A stretch of 55,591 nucleotides of DNA from Virgibacillus sp. MSJ-26 (GTDB taxonomy: Bacteria; Bacillota; Bacilli; Bacillales; Amphibacillaceae): NCBI RefSeq assembly GCF_018918075.1, contig NZ_JAHLPW010000023.1, positions 1-55,591 on the forward strand, read 5' to 3'. Shown here one piece after another: positions 15,862 to 24,246 of the stretch. The notes beneath the pieces were generated by a model that had not been told where the DNA came from, ran no database searches, and worked only from the letters and a program-made list of their open reading frames with translations. The position numbers were made by a program, and so were the translations under genes. Each line of letters begins with the position of its first letter. The stretch's first letter is position 1.

Positions 15862-17367
15862 TTAGCGTTCAAATTTTGCCTCGGATATATCATTAAAAAT
15901 GCCAACGTAATACTTTACTTTTCCTACATTATTTTTTATGGAACTGATTGTTAGCCACTGTGGATATATCTCATCATTTTTACGTTTATTCCAGATTACT
16001 CCTTCCCAGTAACCATCTCTTTCAATTTCATCCCACATGTCTCGGTAAAACTCCTTATCATGTTTGCCCGACTGAAGAAGTTTAGGAGTATTACCATATG
16101 CTTCGTCTTTCGTATATCCAGTTATATCAGTAAAAGCTGGATTCACGTTTTGTATAACACCTTGTTTGTTAGCGACTAGAATTCCCTCTACAGTTGATTC
16201 AATAATTCTTCTTTCAATATTCATCTGATCTTGGTAATACATCCAAATGACAATTATGAAACTGACAAGGGCAAATTGAGATAGAGCCATAAATCCGATG
16301 GCATATTGACCGGTCATATTAAATACTGCTGTAAGAACTAGTGGTGGGAAAAAACCTCCTAGCCCACCCATAGCCGATACAATCCCATTTACAATTCCAG
16401 CATGTTTTGAAAAGTGCAGTGGAACGAGTTTAAAGACAGTTCCGTTACCAATCCCTACACAAACACCTACTGCTAAAGTTCCAACAGTAAACCAGCCAAT
16501 ACTTGGTGAAAAGGAAAGTAAAACGCCAGAAATAGTGACACCTAAAAATGTAATCATGAGCATCTTATAAGCATCAAATTTATCAGCCAGCAATCCCCCA
16601 ATTGGACGTAAAAATGTAGCAATTACGATAAATCCTGCTGTCCTCATTCCAGCATCTACTGCTGTTAAATCAAAGTTGTTCACTAGAAAGCCCGGCAAGA
16701 ACATAGTAAACGCTACAAAAGCACCAAAAGTTACAAAATAGAACAGGTTTAAAAACCATAATGTGGCATTTTTATAGACACCTTTAATTTCATCGACCAT
16801 GGATACTTTAACTCTTTTTTCTTTTCTATCCCCTAAAAATATATTTAATAATATAAAGAATGCTAATAGAATTAAGTATAATCTAACAGTACTCACCCAT
16901 CCGATGGACTGAGCAATAATTGGAGCACCAAATGTTGTTACGGCTGTACCGATATTACCCACGCCGTAAATACCGTTTACAAAACCGTGCCTTTCTTTAG
17001 GATAGTATTTTGGTATTGACGTGACACCAATCGAAAATGTAGCTCCACCAATACCTAAAATTAACCCACCAATAACTAAATCAGTAAACGTTGTAGCCGT
17101 ACTAATGTAAAACACAGGAAATAATAAAGCTAAAAAACTAATGACAAACAGGCTTCTAGCTCCGAATCGATCCGTATAAAAACCAATAGGAATTCTTAAG
17201 ACAGATCCTAAAATAACTGGAATGGCTGTTACGATGGAGACTTGAAATGATGTGAGTGCGATATCTTCTTGAATACTTGGCATTAATGACGAAATTAAAA
17301 CCCAAATCATAAAACTAACAACAAGATTTGACGTTTGTAACGATAATTGGAGTGTCTTCTTTTGCAC
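15862..17367 (-). CDS. narK: NarK-type nitrate/nitrite transporter fused to a C-terminal PAS domain
   Basis: The first ~385 residues form a 12-helix MFS nitrate/nitrite transporter: QTSNLVVSFMIWVLISSLMP at the start, the substrate arginine region SVLRIPIGFYTDRFG (R58), the nitrate signature GATFSIGVTSIPKYYPKERH, and GGLGGFFPP in the second half. Residues 391-501 are an extra PAS-PAC domain (STVEGILVANKQG, NPAFTDITGY, WEGVIWNKRKNDEIYPQWL, YYVGIFNDISEAKFER). Ordinary NarK ends near 395. The chain stops where PAS-GGDEF proteins usually continue into their linker. GTG at 17367 is the chosen start: AAAGGTAGG lies six bases before it, and the predicted transcription start (about 17407) falls inside the longer frame. 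Divergent from narG. Confidence 0.92.
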   Translation of the reverse strand: MQKKTLQLSLQTSNLVVSFMIWVLISSLMPSIQEDIALTSFQVSIVTAIPVILGSVLRIPIGFYTDRFGARSLFVISFLALLFPVFYISTATTFTDLVIGGLILGIGGATFSIGVTSIPKYYPKERHGFVNGIYGVGNIGTAVTTFGAPIIAQSIGWVSTVRLYLILLAFFILLNIFLGDRKEKRVKVSMVDEIKGVYKNATLWFLNLFYFVTFGAFVAFTMFLPGFLVNNFDLTAVDAGMRTAGFIVIATFLRPIGGLLADKFDAYKMLMITFLGVTISGVLLSFSPSIGWFTVGTLAVGVCVGIGNGTVFKLVPLHFSKHAGIVNGIVSAMGGLGGFFPPLVLTAVFNMTGQYAIGFMALSQFALVSFIIVIWMYYQDQMNIERRIIESTVEGILVANKQGVIQNVNPAFTDITGYTKDEAYGNTPKLLQSGKHDKEFYRDMWDEIERDGYWEGVIWNKRKNDEIYPQWLTISSIKNNVGKVKYYVGIFNDISEAKFER

Positions 17368-17413
17368 ATTAATCCTACCTTTCGCTAAATAATTTATATA
17401 TTGTATATACCCT

Positions 17414-17456
17414 ACCATAAAAAATTTATGAATTTAAAGATGTGAAATAAATCACT
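17414..17456 (-). promoter_or_regulatory. Fnr-type promoter of narK
   Basis: TGTGA-AATAAA-TCACT at 17441-17456 is an Fnr box. Read on the minus strand its centre is 41.5 bases before 17407, and TATGGT occupies exactly -12 to -7. The predicted transcript would start after the ATG at 17418, which supports the GTG at 17367 as the narK start. Confidence 0.75.
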
Positions 17457-17507
17457 ATTACACTTTATATGTTTAGAATGTGACTATTTTATGACTTACC
17501 TAAGCAC

Positions 17508-17550
17508 TGTGACATAATTCACATCTTATAAATTTTGTGCATGCTTTAAT
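17508..17550 (+). promoter_or_regulatory. Fnr-type promoter of narGHJI
   Basis: TGTGACATAATTCACA at 17508-17523 is a perfect Fnr/Crp palindrome (TGTGA-N6-TCACA). Its centre is 41.5 bases before 17557, and TTTAAT at 17545-17550 lies exactly at -12 to -7. This is textbook class II spacing. The box is separate from the narK box 52 bases away. Confidence 0.85.
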
Positions 17551-17588
17551 TAAGTTAAGTGTTAAATGAAATTGATGGAGGGAGTAAC

Positions 17589-20500
17589 ATGAAGAAGAAA
17601 TCATCCCCTTTATGGCAAAGACTTAATTATTTAAAGCCGAAAGAAACATATTCAAATGATCATAGTCAATTACAAGAAGGAGATCGTGAATGGGAAAATG
17701 TTTATCGTAAAAGATGGCAGCACGATCGTGTGGTTCGCTCCACACATGGAGTTAATTGTACAGGCTCCTGTAGTTGGAATATTTTTGTAAAAGACGGCAT
17801 TGTCACCTGGGAGGGGCAATCTCTAGATTACCCATCTACAGGTCCAGATATGCCTGAATTTGAACCTAGAGGATGCCCGAGGGGGGCTAGTTTCTCGTGG
17901 TATATATACAGTCCGTTACGAGTGAAATATCCTTATATAAGAAAAAAACTTCTTAATATGTGGAGAGAAGCATTGAAAGATCATAATAATCCACTTGAAG
18001 CTTGGAAAAGCATTGTTGAAGATAAAGAGAAATCAGCAACATATAAACAAGCACGTGGTAAGGGAGGGCTTGTCCGTGCGTCTTGGGATGAAGTCGTGAA
18101 ACTTATCGCAGCTTCTGTGCTTTATACAACTAAAAAATATGGGCCTGATCGAAATATTGGTTTTTCACCTATACCTGCTATGTCTATGCTCAGTCATGCT
18201 GCCGGTAGTCGATTTATGTCCTTAATCGGTGGGCCTATGTTGAGTTTTTATGATTGGTATGCAGATTTGCCACCAGCTTCACCACAAATTTGGGGAGATC
18301 AAACTGACGTACCTGAAAGTTCAGATTGGTTCAATTCAGGATATATCATTACTTGGGGTTCTAACGTACCACTTACGCGTACACCTGACGCACACTTTTT
18401 AGTTGAAGCCCGTTATAAAGGAACGAAGGTCATTTCAGTTAGTCCTGATTATGCTGAATCAACCAAGTTCTCTGACGATTGGTTATCTGTTAGGCAAGGG
18501 ACAGACGGGGCAGTTGCTATGGCGATGGGACATGTCATTTTAAATGAATTTTATCATCAAAAAATGACACCATACTTTGAAAGCTATGCCAAGGAATATA
18601 CAGATTTTCCTTTCGCCGTACGTCTTAAAAAGAATGAGAGTAACTTTATGGCTGATCGTTTCTTGCATGCTGAAGATATAGGGCGTCATTCTGAGAATAA
18701 CCAATGGAAACCAGCTATGTATAATCTTGCGACAAATGAATTTTCTATTCCGCATGGCACGATGGGGTCACGTTGGGATAAACAAGGTAAATGGAATTTA
18801 AAACTCATCGATGAGGATACAAACCAACCAATTGAACCAGTCCTTAGTTTTTTAGATATCAAAGATGAAGTTGCACTTGTTAATATGCCTTATTTTGATG
18901 AGGAGTCCAAGAAGTCCATACCTCGGGCTGTACCTGTCAAAAAGATAGAAATTAACGGTGAAATAGAATATATCACAACCGTATATGATTTAATGCTGGC
19001 TAATTACGGGATTGACCGTGGTATTGGTGGTGAGGTGGCATCAACATATGATAAAGTTGCTCCTTTTTCACCAGCATGGCAAGAAAAAATTACAGGTGTA
19101 GATAAGAATTTAGTGATAAAAGTAGCACGTGAATTTGCTCAAAACGCTATTGATACGAATGGCCGTTCCATGATTATTATGGGAGCGGGGATCAACCACT
19201 GGTTTAATTCAGACACAATTTATCGTGCCATAATCAATCTTATTCTTATGGTTGGAGCACAAGGTGTCAACGGTGGCGGCTGGGCACATTATGTCGGACA
19301 GGAAAAATTAAGACCTGTTGAAAGCTGGACTACCATTGCAACGGCAAAAGATTGGGGACCACCTAAACTTCAAAATGGGACATCATTTTTCTATTTTGCG
19401 ACAGGACAATGGCGTTATGAAGAAACACCTGTCAGTGAGTTAACAGCAGCACATATCGACAAAGCGAGGTATGATCATCATGGAGACTATAATGTCTTAG
19501 CTGCAAGACTGGGGTGGCTACCATCATATCCAACATTTAATAAAAATGGCATTGATTTATACGATGAAGCGGTTGGAAAAGGATATCAATCAACTGAAGA
19601 TATTGGACATTATGTTGCTAAACAATTAAAAGACAAAGAGCTGGAATTCTCAATTGAAGATCCTGACCATCCAGATAATTTCCCGAGAAACTTATTTGTT
19701 TGGCGTGCCAATTTAATCTCAAGTTCTGGTAAAGGGCATGAATACTTCTTGAAATATTTATTAGGAGCATCACATGGATTATTAAATTCCGATGAAGATA
19801 GTATTCGACCCCAAGAGATTAGATGGCGTAAAAAAGCGGCAGAAGGAAAGCTGGATTTGCTGATTAATCTTGATTTTAGAATGGCTGGAACAGCATTATA
19901 TTCAGATGTTATTTTACCTGCATCTACTTGGTATGAAAAATATGATTTATCAAGCACAGATATGCATCCTTTCGTCCATCCTTTTAATCCAGCTATCGCT
20001 TCACCTTGGGAAGCCAAATCGGATTGGGATATCTTTAAAGAATTAGCTAAAGGCGTGTCTGATTTAGCAAAAGAGATAGACATGGAACCAGTCAAAGAAG
20101 TTGTTGCTAGCCCATTACAAACTGACTCCACGGGGGAAATGGCTCAGGCTTATGGAGAAATTAAAGACTGGTCAAAAGGTGAAATTGAGCCGATACCAGG
20201 AAAAACCATGCCACATATCAAGGTCGTTGAACGTGATTACAAACAAATTTATGAAAAAATGACGTCACTAGGCCCAAATACTAACAAAGGCTATGGCATA
20301 AATGGAATCAAGTGGGATATTGAAGATGAATATAACGAGCTTAAAAAAATCATTGGTGTTAAAGAGAACGAAAGCATAACGAAAGGTTATCCTGACATTA
20401 CCAATGCTAGAGATGCATCTGAAGCCGTATTGAGATTAGCTTCCACAACGAATGGCAAGGTTGCTGTAAAAGCATGGAAGGCGCTGGAAAAACAAACGAA

Positions 20501-21266
20501 CCTTGACTTGTCTGATATGGCACGCGATAAACAAGGAGAAGTATTTACGTTTGATAAAATTACTGCACAACCTAGGACAGTCGTCACATCACCCGCTTTC
20601 ACAGGATCGGTAAAGAATGACAGAAGATATTCACCGTTTACAACAAACATTGAAAAGTTAGTTCCTTTCCGAACCATTACGGGAAGACAGTCTTATTTCC
20701 TTGATCATGAACTGATGAAAGAGTTCGGGGAATCGTTGGCTGTTTATAAACCGATTTTAAATCAAAGACCATTCAGAAGTAATAGACCCGAAAAGGAAGG
20801 AAAAGAAATAACGTTAAATTATTTAACACCACATAATAAATGGTCCATTCACAGTATGTATTTTGATGCTCAGCCAATGCTCACTTTATTTAGAGGTGGG
20901 CCAACAGTCTGGCTTAATAAAGATGATGCGGAAGAAATAGATGTAGAAGATAATGATTGGATCGAATGCTTTAATCGAAATGGCGTAGTTGTGGCTAGAG
21001 CAGTTGTTTCACACCGTATTCCAAGAACAATGGCCTTTATGCACCATGCTCAGGATCGACATATCCATGTACCTGGGACAAAACTTACTAAAAACAGAGG
21101 TGGAACTCATAATAGTCCTACTCGGATTCATGTCAAACCAACCCATATGATTGGTGGTTATGGACAATTGAGCTATGGTTTTAATTATTATGGTCCAACA
21201 GGGAATCAGCGTGATTTAAACGTTATTATTCGTAAAATGGAGGAGGTTGATTGGCTTGAAGATTAA
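17589..21266 (+). CDS. narG: respiratory nitrate reductase, alpha subunit
   Basis: The molybdenum-cofactor catalytic subunit of membrane-bound nitrate reductase, reducing nitrate to nitrite on the cytoplasmic side. The 1225 residues match Bacillus NarG. The FS0 iron-sulfur ligands are H53, C57, C61 and C96 (HGVNCTGSC ... RGCPRG). The molybdenum-ligand aspartate region reads WYADLPPASPQIWGDQTDVP. Late blocks such as GGTHNSPTRIHVKPTHMIGG are conserved. There is no Tat signal. The ATG at 17589 has GGAGGGAG just upstream; the longer frame is not needed. It overlaps narH by 11 bases. Confidence 0.97.
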   Translation: MKKKSSPLWQRLNYLKPKETYSNDHSQLQEGDREWENVYRKRWQHDRVVRSTHGVNCTGSCSWNIFVKDGIVTWEGQSLDYPSTGPDMPEFEPRGCPRGASFSWYIYSPLRVKYPYIRKKLLNMWREALKDHNNPLEAWKSIVEDKEKSATYKQARGKGGLVRASWDEVVKLIAASVLYTTKKYGPDRNIGFSPIPAMSMLSHAAGSRFMSLIGGPMLSFYDWYADLPPASPQIWGDQTDVPESSDWFNSGYIITWGSNVPLTRTPDAHFLVEARYKGTKVISVSPDYAESTKFSDDWLSVRQGTDGAVAMAMGHVILNEFYHQKMTPYFESYAKEYTDFPFAVRLKKNESNFMADRFLHAEDIGRHSENNQWKPAMYNLATNEFSIPHGTMGSRWDKQGKWNLKLIDEDTNQPIEPVLSFLDIKDEVALVNMPYFDEESKKSIPRAVPVKKIEINGEIEYITTVYDLMLANYGIDRGIGGEVASTYDKVAPFSPAWQEKITGVDKNLVIKVAREFAQNAIDTNGRSMIIMGAGINHWFNSDTIYRAIINLILMVGAQGVNGGGWAHYVGQEKLRPVESWTTIATAKDWGPPKLQNGTSFFYFATGQWRYEETPVSELTAAHIDKARYDHHGDYNVLAARLGWLPSYPTFNKNGIDLYDEAVGKGYQSTEDIGHYVAKQLKDKELEFSIEDPDHPDNFPRNLFVWRANLISSSGKGHEYFLKYLLGASHGLLNSDEDSIRPQEIRWRKKAAEGKLDLLINLDFRMAGTALYSDVILPASTWYEKYDLSSTDMHPFVHPFNPAIASPWEAKSDWDIFKELAKGVSDLAKEIDMEPVKEVVASPLQTDSTGEMAQAYGEIKDWSKGEIEPIPGKTMPHIKVVERDYKQIYEKMTSLGPNTNKGYGINGIKWDIEDEYNELKKIIGVKENESITKGYPDITNARDASEAVLRLASTTNGKVAVKAWKALEKQTNLDLSDMARDKQGEVFTFDKITAQPRTVVTSPAFTGSVKNDRRYSPFTTNIEKLVPFRTITGRQSYFLDHELMKEFGESLAVYKPILNQRPFRSNRPEKEGKEITLNYLTPHNKWSIHSMYFDAQPMLTLFRGGPTVWLNKDDAEEIDVEDNDWIECFNRNGVVVARAVVSHRIPRTMAFMHHAQDRHIHVPGTKLTKNRGGTHNSPTRIHVKPTHMIGGYGQLSYGFNYYGPTGNQRDLNVIIRKMEEVDWLED

Positions 21267-22728
21267 AGCCCAAGTCGGAATGGTAATGAATCTTGATAAG
21301 TGCATCGGCTGTCACACATGTAGTGTGACTTGTAAAAACACATGGACGAATCGGCCTGGTGCAGAGTATATGTACTTCAATAATGTTGAAACAAAACCAG
21401 GCATTGGTTATCCAAAACAATGGGAAGATCAAGATAAATATCAAGGCGGATGGAAACTTAATGATGGACAACTAACCTTAAAGAGTGGTTCAAAGGTCAA
21501 CCGTCTACTTAATTTATTTCATAATCCATATCAGCCTGAAATGGACGATTATTATGAACCTTGGAATTATGATTATGAAACATTAACAAACAGCCCTGAT
21601 AGAAAACATCAACCCGTCGCACGAGCAATGTCTGCTGTGACTGGAGAGTTCATGGATTTAGAGTGGGGACCTAACTGGGAAGATGACCTTGCTGGTGGCC
21701 ATATTACTGGTTTACAAGATCCAAATGTGGTTGCGATGGAAGAATCGATTAAAACAGAATTTGAAGATGTGTTCATGATGTATTTGCCGCGGATTTGCGA
21801 ACATTGTATTAACGCACCCTGTGTGTCGGCCTGTCCCTCTGGTGCCATGTATAAACGTGATGAAGACGGAATCGTTCTCGTCGATCAAAACGCCTGCCGG
21901 GCCTGGAGACATTGTGTGACCTCTTGTCCATATAAAAAAGTGTACTTTAACTGGAAGACGAATAAGGCTGAAAAATGTACGATGTGTTACCCAAGAATTG
22001 AAAATGGGCAGCCAACCATTTGTTCGGAAACTTGTGTCGGAAGAATTCGTTATATCGGAATCATGCTTTATGACGCGGATAAAGTGCTTGAAGCAGCATC
22101 TGTTGAAGATGAGCAAGATCTTTATCAGGCTCAATTGGATATTTTCCTTGACCCAAACGATCCCGAAATCATTGAAGAAGCATTGAAAGAAGGTATACCT
22201 ATGGATTGGATTGAAGCTGCACAGAAATCACCAATCTATAAAATGGTTATTGACTGGAAAATTGCTCTACCATTACATCCAGAATACCGTACTATGCCTA
22301 TGGTTTGGTATATACCACCACTTAGCCCAATTATGAATATGATTGAGGGAAAAGGAAGTGAAGCAGACACGAATGATATTTTTCCTGCTATTGATCATAT
22401 GAGAATCCCAATTGAATATCTAGCTAATCTGCTTACTGCTGGAGACACCGATCTAGTACGCACTGTTTTAAAGAAAATGGCAGTCATGCGTAGTTATATG
22501 CGGGCAGACCTAACAGGGAAAAAATACGATACGACAGTTATAGAAGAGTTAGGTCTTAACGAGAATGACATCAAAAAAATGTATCGTTTACTAGCTATCG
22601 CAAAATATAATGATCGTTTCGTTATTCCAAAGAGTCATAAAGAAGAAGTGGAAGATCTTTATTACGACCAAGGCGCCTGTGGTTTAGAATTCGAAGGCGG
22701 ACCAGGAAGCTGCGGAGTCATTTCATAA
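21256..22728 (+). CDS. narH: respiratory nitrate reductase, beta subunit
   Basis: The electron-transfer subunit that links NarI haems to NarG. The four cysteine clusters are intact: CIGCHTCSVTC near the start, CEHCINAPCVSACP, CRAWRHCVTSCP with the tryptophan that marks the 3Fe-4S site, and CTMCYPRIENGQPTICSETC. TTG at 21256 is selected because GGAGGAGG ends nine bases before it; a TTG at 21247 abuts the binding site. This gives 490 residues (about 487 in B. subtilis) and an 11-base overlap with narG, so translation is probably coupled. Confidence 0.97.
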   Translation: MKIKAQVGMVMNLDKCIGCHTCSVTCKNTWTNRPGAEYMYFNNVETKPGIGYPKQWEDQDKYQGGWKLNDGQLTLKSGSKVNRLLNLFHNPYQPEMDDYYEPWNYDYETLTNSPDRKHQPVARAMSAVTGEFMDLEWGPNWEDDLAGGHITGLQDPNVVAMEESIKTEFEDVFMMYLPRICEHCINAPCVSACPSGAMYKRDEDGIVLVDQNACRAWRHCVTSCPYKKVYFNWKTNKAEKCTMCYPRIENGQPTICSETCVGRIRYIGIMLYDADKVLEAASVEDEQDLYQAQLDIFLDPNDPEIIEEALKEGIPMDWIEAAQKSPIYKMVIDWKIALPLHPEYRTMPMVWYIPPLSPIMNMIEGKGSEADTNDIFPAIDHMRIPIEYLANLLTAGDTDLVRTVLKKMAVMRSYMRADLTGKKYDTTVIEELGLNENDIKKMYRLLAIAKYNDRFVIPKSHKEEVEDLYYDQGACGLEFEGGPGSCGVIS

Positions 22729-22735
22729 TTAAAAG

Positions 22736-22841
22736 CGAAAGCGCCTGGTCAGCCCCGACAAGCTTAAGCAAGAAATCGTAGTGGTGGTTTATGCCACAAA
22801 GATTTACTGCTTAAGACCTTTAGGAGCTAGAAGTCAATAAC
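22736..22841. repeat. dispersed repeat inserted between narH and narJ
   Basis: AAAGCGAAAGCGCCTGGTCA begins the element and AGGAGCTAGAAGTC ends it. Inside, GCTTAAGCAAGAAATC (about 22771) pairs with GATTTACTGCTTAAG (about 22820), giving a long hairpin capped by TGGTGG...CCACAA. Read in reverse complement it starts GACTTCTAGCTCC and ends GGCGCTTTCGCTTT, the same plan as the repeats at 4257-4440. It lies within the nar operon, in the 170 bases between two genes that are usually tightly packed. Confidence 0.7.
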
Positions 22842-22898
22842 AATAAGCAGCTTGTCAAAAAGACAATCTGGCAAATAAGGAAAGAAGGGAATGATAGC

Positions 22899-23480
22899 GT
22901 GAATAAGAAAGAGAGTTCTCTCATCTATCAAATGATTTCTTTTTTACTAAGGTATCCCGAGTCACATATAATTTCAACGTTTTCAGAACTAGAGAATGAA
23001 ATAGAAGCATTAGAGACTGATGATATAAAGTCTAAGTTGAAAAGCTTTATTATAGAATCGTCTCATTTGCCGTTTGACGATTTGGTGAACCATTATATTA
23101 ATCTATTTGATTTTGGAAGGTTAACCAACCTATATGTAACTTATCTTAAATTAGGTGAACAACGAGAAAGGGGTCTAGAATTATTAAAATTAAAGAAATT
23201 TTATGAAGCAGCTGGATTTGATTTAACAGACGAAGAACTGCCCGATTATCTTCCGTTAATGTTGGAGTTTTGTGCTAACGTATCAATTGAAAAAAGTAAT
23301 GAGTTGCTAAAACAGCATTTAAAAGAATTGGAGTTTATAAGACAAAAGCTACGCGAGAACAAAAGTCAGTATGCTTATCTGTTTGACGTATTATTTCTAA
23401 ACATGGAAAACAACGGCTGTGTATTTGAGCTGGAAAATGAACTAGAAGTCACAAGCAGGGTTAAAGGAGCAAAAGTATAA
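22899..23480 (+). CDS. narJ: nitrate reductase assembly chaperone NarJ
   Basis: A cytoplasmic chaperone of the TorD/NarJ family that holds apo-NarG while the molybdenum cofactor and FS0 cluster are inserted. It is 193 residues and all helical, with the family N-terminus (YQMISFLLRYPESHIISTF), the YVTYLKLGEQRERGLELLKL block and LPDYLPLMLEF. The GTG start has GAAGGGA about eight bases upstream. Unlike narG-narH, it is 170 bases from its upstream neighbour because of the inserted repeat. Confidence 0.93.
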   Translation: MNKKESSLIYQMISFLLRYPESHIISTFSELENEIEALETDDIKSKLKSFIIESSHLPFDDLVNHYINLFDFGRLTNLYVTYLKLGEQRERGLELLKLKKFYEAAGFDLTDEELPDYLPLMLEFCANVSIEKSNELLKQHLKELEFIRQKLRENKSQYAYLFDVLFLNMENNGCVFELENELEVTSRVKGAKV

Positions 23481-23495
23481 AAGGAGGGATATATC

Positions 23496-24188
23496 GTGGG
23501 TGTAGAGGATTTATTATGGGGCGTGTTTCCATATGTTGTTTTAACAATATTTATTGGTGGCCATATTTATCGTTATCAAAAAGATCAATTTGGTTGGACA
23601 ACAAAATCAAGTGAATTTTTAGAGAAAAAACGATTACGGTTAGGTTCTAATTTATTTCATTTCGGAATTATTTTCGTTTTTGGAGGTCATGTTTTAGGGT
23701 TGATTATTCCTGCCAGTTTGTACGAGACGTTCGGAATTTCAGAATCCACTTACCATATGGTAGCCCTTCTGTTTGGAATACCGGCTGGTGTCGCTACTTT
23801 ACTGGGTCTAGTTTTATTAACTCATCGAAGAGTAAATATTAAAAGGATTAAAACAACAACGTCTATAGGCGACTGGATGGCATTAATTTTACTATTGACG
23901 GTGGTGATAACAGGACTGATTGCAACTTTTCTAAATATAGATTCGGCTGGATTTGATTATCGAACAACCATTGGTCCTTGGTTGCGTGGGCTATTTATTT
24001 TCAAAGTCCAACCGGAATTAATGGTGAACGTTCCAATTTGGTTCAAGATCCATATTTACACAACGTTTGCACTGTATGTTGTCTGGCCGTTTACCAGATT
24101 GGTCCATGTTTTCAGCCTACCACTTAGATACTTAAATAGAAGCTATGTCATTTACAAGAAGAGAATCCCAAGAGATCATGTGCAGTAA
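23496..24188 (+). CDS. narI: respiratory nitrate reductase, gamma subunit (cytochrome b)
   Basis: The membrane anchor that oxidises menaquinol and passes electrons to NarH through two b-type haems. The 230 residues contain five membrane helices. Candidate haem-ligand histidines are at the expected places: FIGGHIYRYQ in helix 1, FHFGIIFVFGGHVLG in helix 2 and KIHIYTTF...RLVHVFS in helix 5. The GTG start follows AAAGGAGGG at normal spacing, 15 bases after narJ. Confidence 0.96.
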   Translation: MGVEDLLWGVFPYVVLTIFIGGHIYRYQKDQFGWTTKSSEFLEKKRLRLGSNLFHFGIIFVFGGHVLGLIIPASLYETFGISESTYHMVALLFGIPAGVATLLGLVLLTHRRVNIKRIKTTTSIGDWMALILLLTVVITGLIATFLNIDSAGFDYRTTIGPWLRGLFIFKVQPELMVNVPIWFKIHIYTTFALYVVWPFTRLVHVFSLPLRYLNRSYVIYKKRIPRDHVQ

Positions 24189-24246
24189 AATACTAGAATA
24201 GATTTTGTAATCACGAATAGAAAAACACAAGCAAGGGTGTGGGAAA

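Noticed and set aside
17589..17680. Tat signal peptide on NarG
   Set aside because: The N-terminus has no RR-x-FLK motif or hydrophobic stretch; the enzyme faces the cytoplasm as expected.
19610..20131. Long antisense ORFs inside narG, narH, ftsW and other genes
   Set aside because: They are open frames opposite well-supported genes, without ribosome binding sites or recognisable products.
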